Below are positions 18,734-27,241 of a stretch of DNA of 64,000 nucleotides, piece after piece (position 1 is the stretch's first letter; each line of letters opens with the position of its first letter). The position numbers and the translations under genes are program-made. This DNA is from Bacillota bacterium. GTDB lineage: Bacteria > Bacillota > Clostridia > Lachnospirales > Lachnospiraceae. Location: assembly GCA_023407575.1 (NCBI GenBank), contig JAEYLX010000026.1:124001-188000 (forward strand), written 5' to 3'. Below the pieces are notes generated by a model that was given only the letters and a program-made list of their open reading frames with translations, was not told the DNA's origin and ran no database searches.

Positions 18734-18769
18734 CAAAAAATATGTTAAATATAACTGGGGGTAACAAGG

Positions 18770-19669
18770 TTGAGTGAATTTACACATCTTGATGAATTAG
18801 AAGCCGAAGCAATCTATGTGATTCGGGAGGTAGCGGCAGAATGTGAAAAGCCAGTAATGCTATACTCCATAGGGAAGGACAGCTCAGTTATGTTACATCT
18901 GGCAATGAAGGCCTTCTATCCGGAAAAGCCGCCATTTCCTTTTATGCATATCGATACCTCCTGGAAATTTAAAGAGATGGTTGAGTTTCGTGACAGAAAA
19001 GCGAAGGAACATGGAATACAAATGATTGTACATAGAAATGAAGAAGCAATCAGGCAGAATATTAATCCCTTTGAGCATGGTTCCGCATATACCGATATTA
19101 TGAAGACGCAGGCATTAAAGGAAGGCTTGAAGAAATACGGTTTCACAGCTGCCTTTGGGGGCGGACGCAGGGATGAAGAAAAATCTCGTGCAAAGGAACG
19201 AATCTTCTCCTTTCGTAATGAAGCACAGGCCTGGGACCCGAAGAATCAAAGGCCCGAGATGTGGAAGCTCTATAATACCAGAATTCAAAAAGGGGAAAGT
19301 ATGCGTGTCTTCCCTATCTCCAACTGGACGGAAAAGGATATCTGGCAGTATATCCTTAGAGAGAAGATTGATATAGTGTCCTTGTATTATGCAAAGGAAA
19401 GGCCTATTATTTACCGGGATGGTAATATCATTATGGTGGATGATGATCGCTTGAAGCTTAAACCGAATGAAAAAGTGGAATATAAAAAGGTTCGTTTTAG
19501 AACACTGGGGTGTTATCCTTTAACAGGCGGCAATGAATCGGGGGCAGATACCTTAGAGGAGATTATTGAGGAGACTTTAGGAGCCATCACTTCTGAGCGA
19601 ACCACCCGGGTAATCGATAATGAGGCAGCAGGCAGCATGGAGCGAAGAAAAAGGGAGGGATATTTCTAA
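18770..19669 (+). CDS. cysD: sulfate adenylyltransferase small subunit
   Basis: Subunit of ATP sulfurylase, 299 residues, which forms APS from ATP and sulfate together with the GTPase CysN. The PP-loop reads YSIGKDSSVMLHLAMKA (about residues 32-48), and AAFGGGRRDEEKSRAKER is the CysD signature. The length matches E. coli CysD (302). The TTG at 18770 is used, 8 nt after GGGGG. The stop codon is directly followed by the cysN ATG. Confidence 0.92.
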   Translation: MSEFTHLDELEAEAIYVIREVAAECEKPVMLYSIGKDSSVMLHLAMKAFYPEKPPFPFMHIDTSWKFKEMVEFRDRKAKEHGIQMIVHRNEEAIRQNINPFEHGSAYTDIMKTQALKEGLKKYGFTAAFGGGRRDEEKSRAKERIFSFRNEAQAWDPKNQRPEMWKLYNTRIQKGESMRVFPISNWTEKDIWQYILREKIDIVSLYYAKERPIIYRDGNIIMVDDDRLKLKPNEKVEYKKVRFRTLGCYPLTGGNESGADTLEEIIEETLGAITSERTTRVIDNEAAGSMERRKREGYF

Positions 19670-21370
19670 ATGAAGGGATTACTAAAATTTATCACTTGCG
19701 GAAGTGTGGATGATGGAAAATCCACACTCATCGGTCATATCCTATACGACTCCAAATTATTGTATGCAGATCAGGAGAAAGCGCTGGAGCTGGACAGTAA
19801 GGTTGGCAGCAGAGAAGGTGCGATTGATTACTCCTTGTTGTTGGATGGATTAATGGCTGAACGGGAACAGGGAATTACCATAGATGTTGCATACCGCTAT
19901 TTTACAACAGAACACAGAAGCTTTATCGTAGCAGACACACCGGGACATGAGGAATATACACGAAATATGGCGGTGGGAGCTTCCTTTGCGGACCTGGCCA
20001 TCATATTAGTGGATGCAAAGCAGGGAGTTTTGGTTCAGACCAGAAGACATGCAAGAATATGTTCTCTTATGGGCATTCGACAATTTGTATTTGCAGTAAA
20101 TAAGATGGATTTAATGGGATACAGCAGGGAACGTTTTGAAGAAATCAGTAAGGAAATACATAGCTTATCCAAGGAGCTATCTCTGGCTGGAGTAAAGATT
20201 ATCCCGCTTTCAGCCACAGAAGGAGATAACCTGACGGTTAATTCACCTTATACCCCCTGGTATACGGGAGAACCGCTTTTGACTTATCTTGAAAATGTGG
20301 ATATCGAGGATGCCACTGAGACGGGATTTTATTTTCCCGTGCAAAGGGTTTGCAGGCCAAACCATACCTTTCGAGGGTTTCAGGGGCAAATTGAAGCAGG
20401 AAGCGTATCAGTAGGGGATGAGCTGATGGTACTTCCCAGTTATGAGAAAGCAATTGTAAAGAGCATTTATATTACTGACCGTGAAGCTGCTATAGCATTC
20501 AAAAACCAATCAGTGACCCTTCAATTAGATAAAGAAGTTGATGTATCCAGAGGATGCGTACTTACGAAGGATACAGGGTTAAGCACTAGTAAGGAACTGA
20601 CTGCCACACTTTTGTGGATGGACGATTCTTTGCTAACACAGGGAAAGAACTTCTTCGTAAAGATAGGTACCAAACTGCTGCCGGGTATTGTTACGGCAAT
20701 TCAATATAAAATTCATGTGAATACAGGAGAACAGCAGCCGGCGGATACACTTAGCAAGAATGAAATAGCTTCTTGTAACATAACACTGTCGGAAGAGATT
20801 GTGGTTGATAAATTCTGCTCTCATAAGACTCTGGGTGAGCTAATATTGATTGATCGAATTACAAATATGACGTCTGCCTGCGGAGTAGTAACGAATACGG
20901 TTCCCTCGGAGGAAAAGAGACCATCTGGTGCAGCGTTTGAGTTTCAAGGCTTAGAGGCAAGAGGGGATATCTTTGAAGAATTTTATTATAATCTGGAAAG
21001 TCTGTTAGTTTCAAAATATAGAACAGTGCAACACACCTATACTGTGGGTGATGAAATACCACTAAAGGGAGAAAGTTATCACTATCCGGAAAATTTCGAT
21101 ATCCTCGTGCTTCGGGATAAGGTTGCCGTTCATCTGCGCAATAAAAAGATTGCCGGGATTAAACCGCTTTCAGAGTATCGGTACTCGGGATATCCTGTCA
21201 CCAATGGAAGAGGCTTTGCAATAAAAGTGAATACGACAGAAGACTTAACCACCTTCTTAACGGAATATAATGAACTAAGTGACGGTAATGATGCTGGCTT
21301 TGCAAATAAATGGCTTAGCTTTGAGACCTACCGCAGAATTATATTTCACAGTAATTATTGGATGATATAA
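19670..21370 (+). CDS. cysN: sulfate adenylyltransferase large subunit (GTPase) with a C-terminal extension
   Basis: GTPase that drives APS formation by CysD, 566 residues. G1 is GSVDDGKSTL (about residues 11-20), G3 DTPGHEEYTRNM, G4 NKMDL; two EF-Tu-like beta-barrels follow to about residue 420. The last ~145 residues (starting near GAAFEFQGLEARGD) are not part of standard CysN (E. coli has 475 residues), and I do not recognise them as APS kinase: no P-loop is seen. The start abuts cysD. It is followed by a structured 127-nt gap before the sulfite reductase gene. Confidence 0.9.
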   Translation: MKGLLKFITCGSVDDGKSTLIGHILYDSKLLYADQEKALELDSKVGSREGAIDYSLLLDGLMAEREQGITIDVAYRYFTTEHRSFIVADTPGHEEYTRNMAVGASFADLAIILVDAKQGVLVQTRRHARICSLMGIRQFVFAVNKMDLMGYSRERFEEISKEIHSLSKELSLAGVKIIPLSATEGDNLTVNSPYTPWYTGEPLLTYLENVDIEDATETGFYFPVQRVCRPNHTFRGFQGQIEAGSVSVGDELMVLPSYEKAIVKSIYITDREAAIAFKNQSVTLQLDKEVDVSRGCVLTKDTGLSTSKELTATLLWMDDSLLTQGKNFFVKIGTKLLPGIVTAIQYKIHVNTGEQQPADTLSKNEIASCNITLSEEIVVDKFCSHKTLGELILIDRITNMTSACGVVTNTVPSEEKRPSGAAFEFQGLEARGDIFEEFYYNLESLLVSKYRTVQHTYTVGDEIPLKGESYHYPENFDILVLRDKVAVHLRNKKIAGIKPLSEYRYSGYPVTNGRGFAIKVNTTEDLTTFLTEYNELSDGNDAGFANKWLSFETYRRIIFHSNYWMI

Positions 21371-21384
21371 TGAAAGCGGAATGA

Positions 21385-21476
21385 GGTATCACAAGCTTGC
21401 TTGTGAATACCGATTGGAGTAACAAGACCATGAACACGTTTTTGTTCATATCTGCGGGAACTAGAGCAAGGGTCTT
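21385..21476 (+). ncRNA. structured leader ahead of the sulfite reductase gene, class unknown
   Basis: Two nested elements fill the gap. First is a hairpin of GGTATCACAAG (21385-21395) with CTTGTGAATACC (21400-21411), one bulge, CTTG loop. Second is an outer helix AAGACC (21424-21429) with GGTCTT (21471-21476) that encloses ATGAAC/GTTCAT (21430-21435 and 21444-21449) and a 21-nt unpaired segment containing GCGGGAACTAGAGC. No T-run follows, so control would act on translation or mRNA stability. It matches no riboswitch consensus that I know (SAM, T-box, cobalamin, TPP, FMN and others). Confidence 0.4.
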
Positions 21477-21497
21477 TAATGAAAGGTGTAGGAATAT

Positions 21498-22391
21498 ATG
21501 GCGATTGATTATTCAGGACTAAAAAAAGGTGGGTTTATGCGTCAGAAGCAAAAGGGGATGTTTTCCTTAAGGCTTCGAGTTGTTGGCGGACATGTAACCG
21601 CAGAAAATCTCAAGGTAATATATGAGGTAGCAGAGAAATACGGGAATGGGCACGTTCACCTAACTTCAAGGCAAAGTGTGGAGATTCCCTTTATTAAATT
21701 CGAGGATATCGATGCAGTGAAGGAGGAGCTGGCAAAGGGTGGGTGTAAACCAGGTGTCGGTGGACCCAGTGTAAGAACCGTTACTGCTTGCCAGGGTAAT
21801 GCCATATGTTCCAGTGGCAACATTAATGCTTATGAGATTGCAGCGGAACTGGATCAGAGATATTATGGCAGAGAGCTGCCGCACAAGTTTAAGTTCGGTG
21901 TTACTGGATGTATGAATAATTGTTTAAAAGCAGAGGAAAATGACGTTGGTGTGAAAGGTGCATTGGAAGTGCATTGGGAGAAGGAGAAGTGTACCTTCTG
22001 CGGAGTATGTGAAAAGGTTTGTCGTACCGGTGCAATTAAGATAGAAGAGAATAATATCACTCTGGACACGGAGAAATGTACTAATTGCGGGCGTTGCGTA
22101 AAGGCTTGTCCCACCGATGCTTGGATTGGAGAGATTAGTTATCTGGTATCTTTTGGAGGGCTATTTGGCAATACTATAAGTAAAGGTAATTATATCCTTC
22201 CGATAATAAAATCGCAGGAGCAGCTATATAAAGTTACAGATGCGGCAATTCAGTTCTTTAGTGATTATGGAAAACCAAGAGAACGCTTCCGCTTTACAAT
22301 TGACCGAATTGGCTGGGATAAATTTAAGGAAGTGATGAGAAAGTCAATTGGATTAGACCAGCAAGAGGTTAAGGAGCAGCAGGAAGATTAG
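21498..22391 (+). CDS. ferredoxin-containing siroheme sulfite reductase (AsrC/Fsr-like)
   Basis: Protein of 297 residues. The siroheme-[4Fe-4S] ligands are CQGNAIC (Cx5C, about residues 97-103) and GCMNNC (Cx3C). An inserted ferredoxin domain then follows with two [4Fe-4S] motifs, CTFCGVCEKVC and CTNCGRCVKACP. This is the compact single-subunit architecture of AsrC and small Dsr-like proteins, which reduce sulfite to sulfide with six electrons, here probably from ferredoxin. Its position after CysDN and before the siroheme genes supports assimilatory sulfite reduction. A nitrite reductase role is possible by homology but less likely here. Confidence 0.82.
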   Translation: MAIDYSGLKKGGFMRQKQKGMFSLRLRVVGGHVTAENLKVIYEVAEKYGNGHVHLTSRQSVEIPFIKFEDIDAVKEELAKGGCKPGVGGPSVRTVTACQGNAICSSGNINAYEIAAELDQRYYGRELPHKFKFGVTGCMNNCLKAEENDVGVKGALEVHWEKEKCTFCGVCEKVCRTGAIKIEENNITLDTEKCTNCGRCVKACPTDAWIGEISYLVSFGGLFGNTISKGNYILPIIKSQEQLYKVTDAAIQFFSDYGKPRERFRFTIDRIGWDKFKEVMRKSIGLDQQEVKEQQED

Positions 22392-22499
22392 ATAGAAAAG
22401 AAAAGTAGCTTTCAAAGATTGGCAAGAAAAGCAGTAGAAAGAAGTTATGGAAGAAAAGATTGAAATTATCTAAAAATGAGATATACTAAGAGTAAAAAG

Positions 22500-22525
22500 A
22501 GGGCGGACGATATGGTTCGCCCTTT
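22500..22525 (+). terminator. probable terminator between sulfite reductase and hemA
   Basis: AGGGCGGAC (22500-22508) pairs with GTTCGCCCT (22515-22523), one G-T pair, 6-nt loop. The T-run is only 3 nt, so read-through into hemA is likely. Confidence 0.5.
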
Positions 22526-22551
22526 GACATGAAAGAGATGAGGTTGGCTAA

Positions 22552-23697
22552 ATGCATTGTATCAGCATTAGTTATAAGAAGGCACCGGTACACATACGGG
22601 AATTATTCGCATTTTCTGTGGAAGAAAAACTTGCCTTTGAACAGAATATGTGTCTAAAGTACCCTCTCTTAGGATGCCTGGTGATATCCACCTGCAACCG
22701 GAGTGAGATATATTTTAGCGGTGATAAAAGTTTTCTTCCGATTATGGAAAAGGAAGCTGCGAGGATAAAGAATGCTGATTACGCAGAGATGAAGAAGTAT
22801 TTTCTGTCCTATTCCGAGGAAGGAGCTTTAAGGCATTTGTTTAAGGTGACCGGTGGTCTGGATTCCATGGTCCTTGGGGAGGATGAGATTTTACGTCAGA
22901 TGAAGGAGGCTTATCAATTAGCCTTAGAACATAATCATACCAGCTATGATATGAATATTGCCTTTCAAAATGCATTTTATCAGGCAAAAAAGATAAAGAC
23001 AACAACTCGTATCTCAACAACTCCTGTCTCCATCGGAACCTTAACTGTGAATAAAATTTCTGATTATGTAAGGGGAATAAATAGTCCTACCATATTGATT
23101 GTAGGTGCGACAGGGAAGATGGGAAGTATTATTATTAAAAATCTTCGAGGTAAGGAAGAATTAAAAGTAATCGGTACGACTCGAAGCGAGTGCAGGAAGC
23201 TAGAGGATAACAGTGCTGCAGATTTCATTAAAATGATACCTTACAGGGAACGTTATCAGTATATGAAAGTAGCGGATGTGATTGTCAGTGTAACTGCAAG
23301 CCCGCATTATACTTTTACAATGGAAGAGGTTGCACAGGTACTTGCAGGAGAGAAACTACATAAATTATTTATTGATTTAGCAGTACCCTGTGATATTGAT
23401 AAGGGGATTTTAGAACTGGAAGGGTTAGAATTAATAGATATTGATTATTTTGAACAAGCCTCCAGAGAGAATAATCAATTAAAACAGCAGGAACTAAGTA
23501 AGGCCGAGGAAATTCTTGAGGTATGTGTGGACGAGACATTGAAGGAAATATATTTTAGAAAGGTCTATGGATCGTTGGAACAACTGACGAATCGAGTGAA
23601 GGAACAAGGGTTTCAGCAGGTTTTATATCGGCTAAAGGAAGGCTTGGACAGCCAGCAGTTTAAAGCAGTATTGGACTTGCTGGTGGAAGAAATATAA
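22552..23697 (+). CDS. hemA: glutamyl-tRNA reductase
   Basis: First enzyme of the C5 tetrapyrrole pathway, reducing glutamyl-tRNA to glutamate-1-semialdehyde with NADPH; 381 residues. The catalytic-site region reads LVISTCNRSEIYF (Cys about 50), GGLDSMVLGEDEILRQMKEAY is the conserved substrate site, and IVGATGKMG is the Rossmann dinucleotide motif. Clostridial HemA proteins vary in the C-terminal dimerisation domain; the final ~70 residues are helical here. It opens the siroheme gene set just behind the sulfite reductase. Confidence 0.92.
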   Translation: MHCISISYKKAPVHIRELFAFSVEEKLAFEQNMCLKYPLLGCLVISTCNRSEIYFSGDKSFLPIMEKEAARIKNADYAEMKKYFLSYSEEGALRHLFKVTGGLDSMVLGEDEILRQMKEAYQLALEHNHTSYDMNIAFQNAFYQAKKIKTTTRISTTPVSIGTLTVNKISDYVRGINSPTILIVGATGKMGSIIIKNLRGKEELKVIGTTRSECRKLEDNSAADFIKMIPYRERYQYMKVADVIVSVTASPHYTFTMEEVAQVLAGEKLHKLFIDLAVPCDIDKGILELEGLELIDIDYFEQASRENNQLKQQELSKAEEILEVCVDETLKEIYFRKVYGSLEQLTNRVKEQGFQQVLYRLKEGLDSQQFKAVLDLLVEEI

Positions 23698-23748
23698 GGA
23701 ATCATAGTGTGATATTGATTTAAGAACTTGAGATTGGAGAAAATTATC

Positions 23749-24384
23749 ATGGCTTACTTTCCATTTTATATGGATATCACCGATAAATTATGGGTTATTG
23801 TTGGCGGTGGTACGATTGCACTCCATAAAATAAAGATACTTATAGAGTTTGGAGCAACCATGACAGTGATTGCACCGGACATCCAAGGGGATATCAGGTG
23901 GATACAGCGTCAGGGAGAACAGAAGAAACAGTATAAAATTAACATTCGAGAAAGAGATTTTGAGGAATCGGATCTTGCAAGAGCGGATTATGTAATTGCT
24001 GCCACCGATGATAATCAGTTAAATTCCCATATTGCACAGCTTTGCAGAGCGCAGAATAAACCAGTGAATGTAGTAGATGTGAAGGAAGAATGTAGTTTTA
24101 TCTTTCCATCAATTCAGAAGAAGGAGAATCTGGTTATAGCTGTATCTACAGGGGGAAACAGTCCTGCCTTAGCGGCTAAACTTAGGAAGGATTTGGAAAG
24201 TGCTATTCCTGATTATTATGGTACGTTTAATGAACTTCTAGGTGAGTATAGAGATTACATAAAGCAGAAAATAGAAGATCCAAAGACTCGAAAGCTGTTA
24301 TATCAGGAATTAATATTTCTTACCGAAGCAAAAGGTCGAAGCTTAAGCGAAGAAGAACTTCGGGATGTCATTCATCGGTATTGA
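23749..24384 (+). CDS. precorrin-2 dehydrogenase / sirohydrochlorin ferrochelatase-like (SirC/CysG N-domain)
   Basis: Protein of 211 residues from the ATG at 23749, chosen over the TTG at 23728 because TTGGAG precedes it. The N-terminal Rossmann fold reads WVIVGGGTIALHKIKIL, and VSTGGNSPALAAKLRKDLE is the conserved CysG/Met8p segment. It oxidises precorrin-2 to sirohydrochlorin with NAD. No separate SirB or CbiX ferrochelatase is visible in the window, so this protein may also insert the iron, as Met8p and CysG do. That is inference. Confidence 0.85.
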   Translation: MAYFPFYMDITDKLWVIVGGGTIALHKIKILIEFGATMTVIAPDIQGDIRWIQRQGEQKKQYKINIRERDFEESDLARADYVIAATDDNQLNSHIAQLCRAQNKPVNVVDVKEECSFIFPSIQKKENLVIAVSTGGNSPALAAKLRKDLESAIPDYYGTFNELLGEYRDYIKQKIEDPKTRKLLYQELIFLTEAKGRSLSEEELRDVIHRY

Positions 24385-24432
24385 TGTTAAAATATAGTTG
24401 GTAGTGATATTAATAACGATTAATAATCTAAA

Positions 24433-24527
24433 TAAAGATGTTGAATGTGCCTAAGGAAATCCGAAGTGCATAAAGAAATCCGAAGTGCATAAAGAAACCT
24501 GAAGTACATAAAGAAATTGTAAGTGCA
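24433..24527 (+). repeat. 19-bp tandem repeat (four good copies, one degenerate)
   Basis: Units such as TAAAGAAATCCGAAGTGCA run at 24452-24470, 24471-24489, 24490-24508 and 24509-24527, preceded by a degenerate unit at 24433-24451. They lie in the 305-bp AT-rich gap between the SirC-like gene and hemC. No ORF and no hairpin-forming spacer are seen. The rest of the gap, to 24689, is AT-rich with no recognised signal besides the hemC ribosome site. Confidence 0.8.
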
Positions 24528-24689
24528 TAATAAAGTTAAATTGCTTAATACACACATAAAATATGCAGATAAATTATACAACATAAATATGCTATATATT
24601 ATGCAAAGAAGATATATAAATAGATTAAATAAAGATATTAAATAAAGAAGTCAAAGAATTGATAGAAAATAGAAAGAGGGTGCAGGAGA

Positions 24690-25586
24690 ATGGAGAAAGA
24701 TATTATCCGAATTGGAACCAGAGGCAGTAAACTGGCATTAATTCAGACGAATATGGTAATTGATGTATTGAAGCAACAGTTTCCTAACCTTCGTTTTGAA
24801 ACCGTGATAATACGTACTCTGGGAGATAAAATACTGGATAAACCGTTGCAGGAGATTGGCGGCAAGGGCTTATTTATATCGGAATTAGAAGAGGCGATGA
24901 TAAGGGGTGAGATTGATCTTGCCGTGCACAGTGCCAAGGATATGCCGGCAGAGCTTCCCCAGGAGCTTGGTATTCTGGGCGTATTGAAGAGAGAGGATCC
25001 CAGAGATGTACTAATTACACGGGCAAATACAGCACTTAATGATTTGTCGCCAATTGTAATAGGAACCAGCAGCCAGCGAAGACAGACACAGATTGAGGAG
25101 TTATACCATAATGCTGATTGTCGTCCGTTAAGAGGTAATGTGGATACCAGATTACGAAAGCTTTCCGAAGGTGAATATGATGGTATTATATTGGCAGCAG
25201 CAGGCATCAAGAGATCACAACTAGACCAGGAGGAGAACTTTAATTACCGCTACCTTGAAATCTCGGAGATGATTCCTGCGGCAGGGCAGGGAATCATAGC
25301 AATCGAAGGGAAAAAGGAAGGTATTGTTAGTGAGCTGGTGAAAGCTGTATCAGATAAAACAGCCGAATTGGAGCTGTGGCTGGAACGTAAAGCTTTGGAG
25401 CTATTTATGGCGGATTGCCACGAACCGGTTGGAGTCTATTCAAAGGTTGAGGGTGAGGAAGTTACCCTATGGATGATGAAACGGCAGAATGGTATTGTAA
25501 AAAAATTGGTGCAATCCACAACAATGGAAAAGCGCTGGGATTTAACACGGCATATGGTTGAGCAAATATTGGAGGAGACTACGTGA
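24690..25586 (+). CDS. hemC: hydroxymethylbilane synthase (porphobilinogen deaminase)
   Basis: Polymerises four porphobilinogens to hydroxymethylbilane; 298 residues. The N-terminus RIGTRGSKLALIQTN is the family signature, HSAKDMPAELP carries the catalytic Asp, and the dipyrromethane-cofactor Cys lies in MADCHEPVGVY. Its last bases overlap the start of the next gene (GTGA), so the two are translationally coupled. Confidence 0.93.
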   Translation: MEKDIIRIGTRGSKLALIQTNMVIDVLKQQFPNLRFETVIIRTLGDKILDKPLQEIGGKGLFISELEEAMIRGEIDLAVHSAKDMPAELPQELGILGVLKREDPRDVLITRANTALNDLSPIVIGTSSQRRQTQIEELYHNADCRPLRGNVDTRLRKLSEGEYDGIILAAAGIKRSQLDQEENFNYRYLEISEMIPAAGQGIIAIEGKKEGIVSELVKAVSDKTAELELWLERKALELFMADCHEPVGVYSKVEGEEVTLWMMKRQNGIVKKLVQSTTMEKRWDLTRHMVEQILEETT

Positions 25587-27076
25587 GTATAGTTTATCTT
25601 ATAGGAGCAGGCCCGGGAGATCCGGGGCTGATTACAGTGAAAGGGTTGGAATATCTTAAAACCTGTGATGCGGTTATCTATGATCGCCTGGTTTCCGAGG
25701 AGTTGCTTGGGTATCTTAAGAAAGACTGCGTTCGAATCTATGTAGGGAAGGAATCAGGGAAACATTCGAAGACCCAGGAGGAAATCAACCGTATTCTGGT
25801 AGAAAGCACCTTAAGCTATGAGAAGATTGTCAGGCTAAAGGGTGGAGACCCCTTTGTATTTGGCAGAGGAGGAGAAGAAACCCAGGAATTGACCAAGCAT
25901 CAGATACCATTTGAAGTAGTACCTGGAGTAACCTCAGCTGTTGCGGTTCCTTCCAGTGCAGGAATTCCAGTAACACATCGTGGAATGAGTCGTAGTTTTC
26001 ATGTAATCACCGGACACACCGTTGATTCTGATAATACGCTTACAGATAACTACGAAGTTCTGGCAAAGCTTGATGGCACCTTGATTTTCTTAATGGGGTT
26101 AGCAGCATTGGAACAAATAACGGGAGAGCTAATCAAGTATGGTAAGGCGGCTGATACACCTGCAGCTGTTATTTCCAATGGTACCATGATAAATGAGAAA
26201 ACGGTCAGAGGAACACTTCATAATATTACGAAGAAAGTAAAAGAAGCTGAAGTTCAATCACCTGCAATTTTTGTGGTTGGTGAAGTTGCAGCACTGGAAT
26301 ATAAACAGAATAATAATTTGCCCCTGTCAGAGATCACCTTTGGCGTAATCGGAACAGAGCATTTTCGTGAGAAGCTGGGGAGAGGTCTTAGATTACTGGG
26401 ATCTAAAACGACTACAATTTGTGATATGAAGGTTCAGGAGACGGAGCATATTCATCAGCTGGAAGAGGAACTGAAGCATCTAACAGAATATCAGTGGGTT
26501 ATGTTTACCAGTACAAATGCGGTTCGGATTTTCTTTGAGACAATGCAGAGAATGCATATGGATCGGAGAAAGTTAAATAATATACGATTTGCGGTCATTG
26601 GAAGCGGAACTGCTCAAGCTTTGGAGCAGTATGGTTATTTTGCTGATTTCATACCGGAGAGATATAATTCAGGGGAGCTCGCTACAGAGTTTGCCTTAAC
26701 TGTTGTTAATAAAAATGATAGAGTGCTAATTCCCAGAGCATTGCAGGGAATGGAGGAACTTACAAAAGTTTTAGATACACATAACATAGAATATACCGAG
26801 ATTCCGGTTTATGATGTTATGGGAGGCGGGATTGAACAGAAAGAGAAACTAGATAGCCTGGATTGTCTGATATTTGCCAGTGCCTCCGGTGTCAATGCTT
26901 TCTTTGAGGATATAAATAAGTCCGGTATTACACTATCGGAGAATATCGTAATTGCCTGTCTGGGAGAAGCAACAGCTGTTGCTTTGCAGCAATATTCGGC
27001 GAAGGCGAAGATAATTGCCAGAGCCAGCAATGTTGATGGACTGCTGGATGCTATTACCGGATATTATTATAAATAA
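25583..27076 (+). CDS. fused uroporphyrinogen-III C-methyltransferase / uroporphyrinogen-III synthase (CobA-HemD)
   Basis: Two-domain enzyme of 497 residues. Residues ~1-240 are an SAM-dependent SUMT domain: GAGPGDPGLITVKGLEYL, KGGDPFVFGRGGEE and VPGVTSAVAVPSSAGIPVTHRG are its hallmarks. Residues ~250-497 are a HemD-like synthase (for example VMFTSTNAVRIFFE, FASASGVNAFFE). The fusion takes hydroxymethylbilane through uroporphyrinogen III to precorrin-2, the branch to siroheme and B12. It starts with GTG at 25583 inside the end of hemC. Such fusions are common in clostridia. Confidence 0.92.
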   Translation: MSIVYLIGAGPGDPGLITVKGLEYLKTCDAVIYDRLVSEELLGYLKKDCVRIYVGKESGKHSKTQEEINRILVESTLSYEKIVRLKGGDPFVFGRGGEETQELTKHQIPFEVVPGVTSAVAVPSSAGIPVTHRGMSRSFHVITGHTVDSDNTLTDNYEVLAKLDGTLIFLMGLAALEQITGELIKYGKAADTPAAVISNGTMINEKTVRGTLHNITKKVKEAEVQSPAIFVVGEVAALEYKQNNNLPLSEITFGVIGTEHFREKLGRGLRLLGSKTTTICDMKVQETEHIHQLEEELKHLTEYQWVMFTSTNAVRIFFETMQRMHMDRRKLNNIRFAVIGSGTAQALEQYGYFADFIPERYNSGELATEFALTVVNKNDRVLIPRALQGMEELTKVLDTHNIEYTEIPVYDVMGGGIEQKEKLDSLDCLIFASASGVNAFFEDINKSGITLSENIVIACLGEATAVALQQYSAKAKIIARASNVDGLLDAITGYYYK

Positions 27077-27241
27077 AGTGTATACGTAAATTGTTCGAAT
27101 AAAAACCCCTGGGCTTATGATTCGCAGCTATACGCGCGGAAAAAAGCTGTAGATTAAAAGTATTTGAATGTGAGAGTGGGTAATGCATGCTTTTGCTCTA
27201 GGGATACAGATGTGATAAGATTATTAGAGGAGGAATAACAT

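Noticed and set aside
24433..24527. CRISPR array
   Set aside because: The 19-bp units are directly tandem with no spacers, and no cas genes are nearby.
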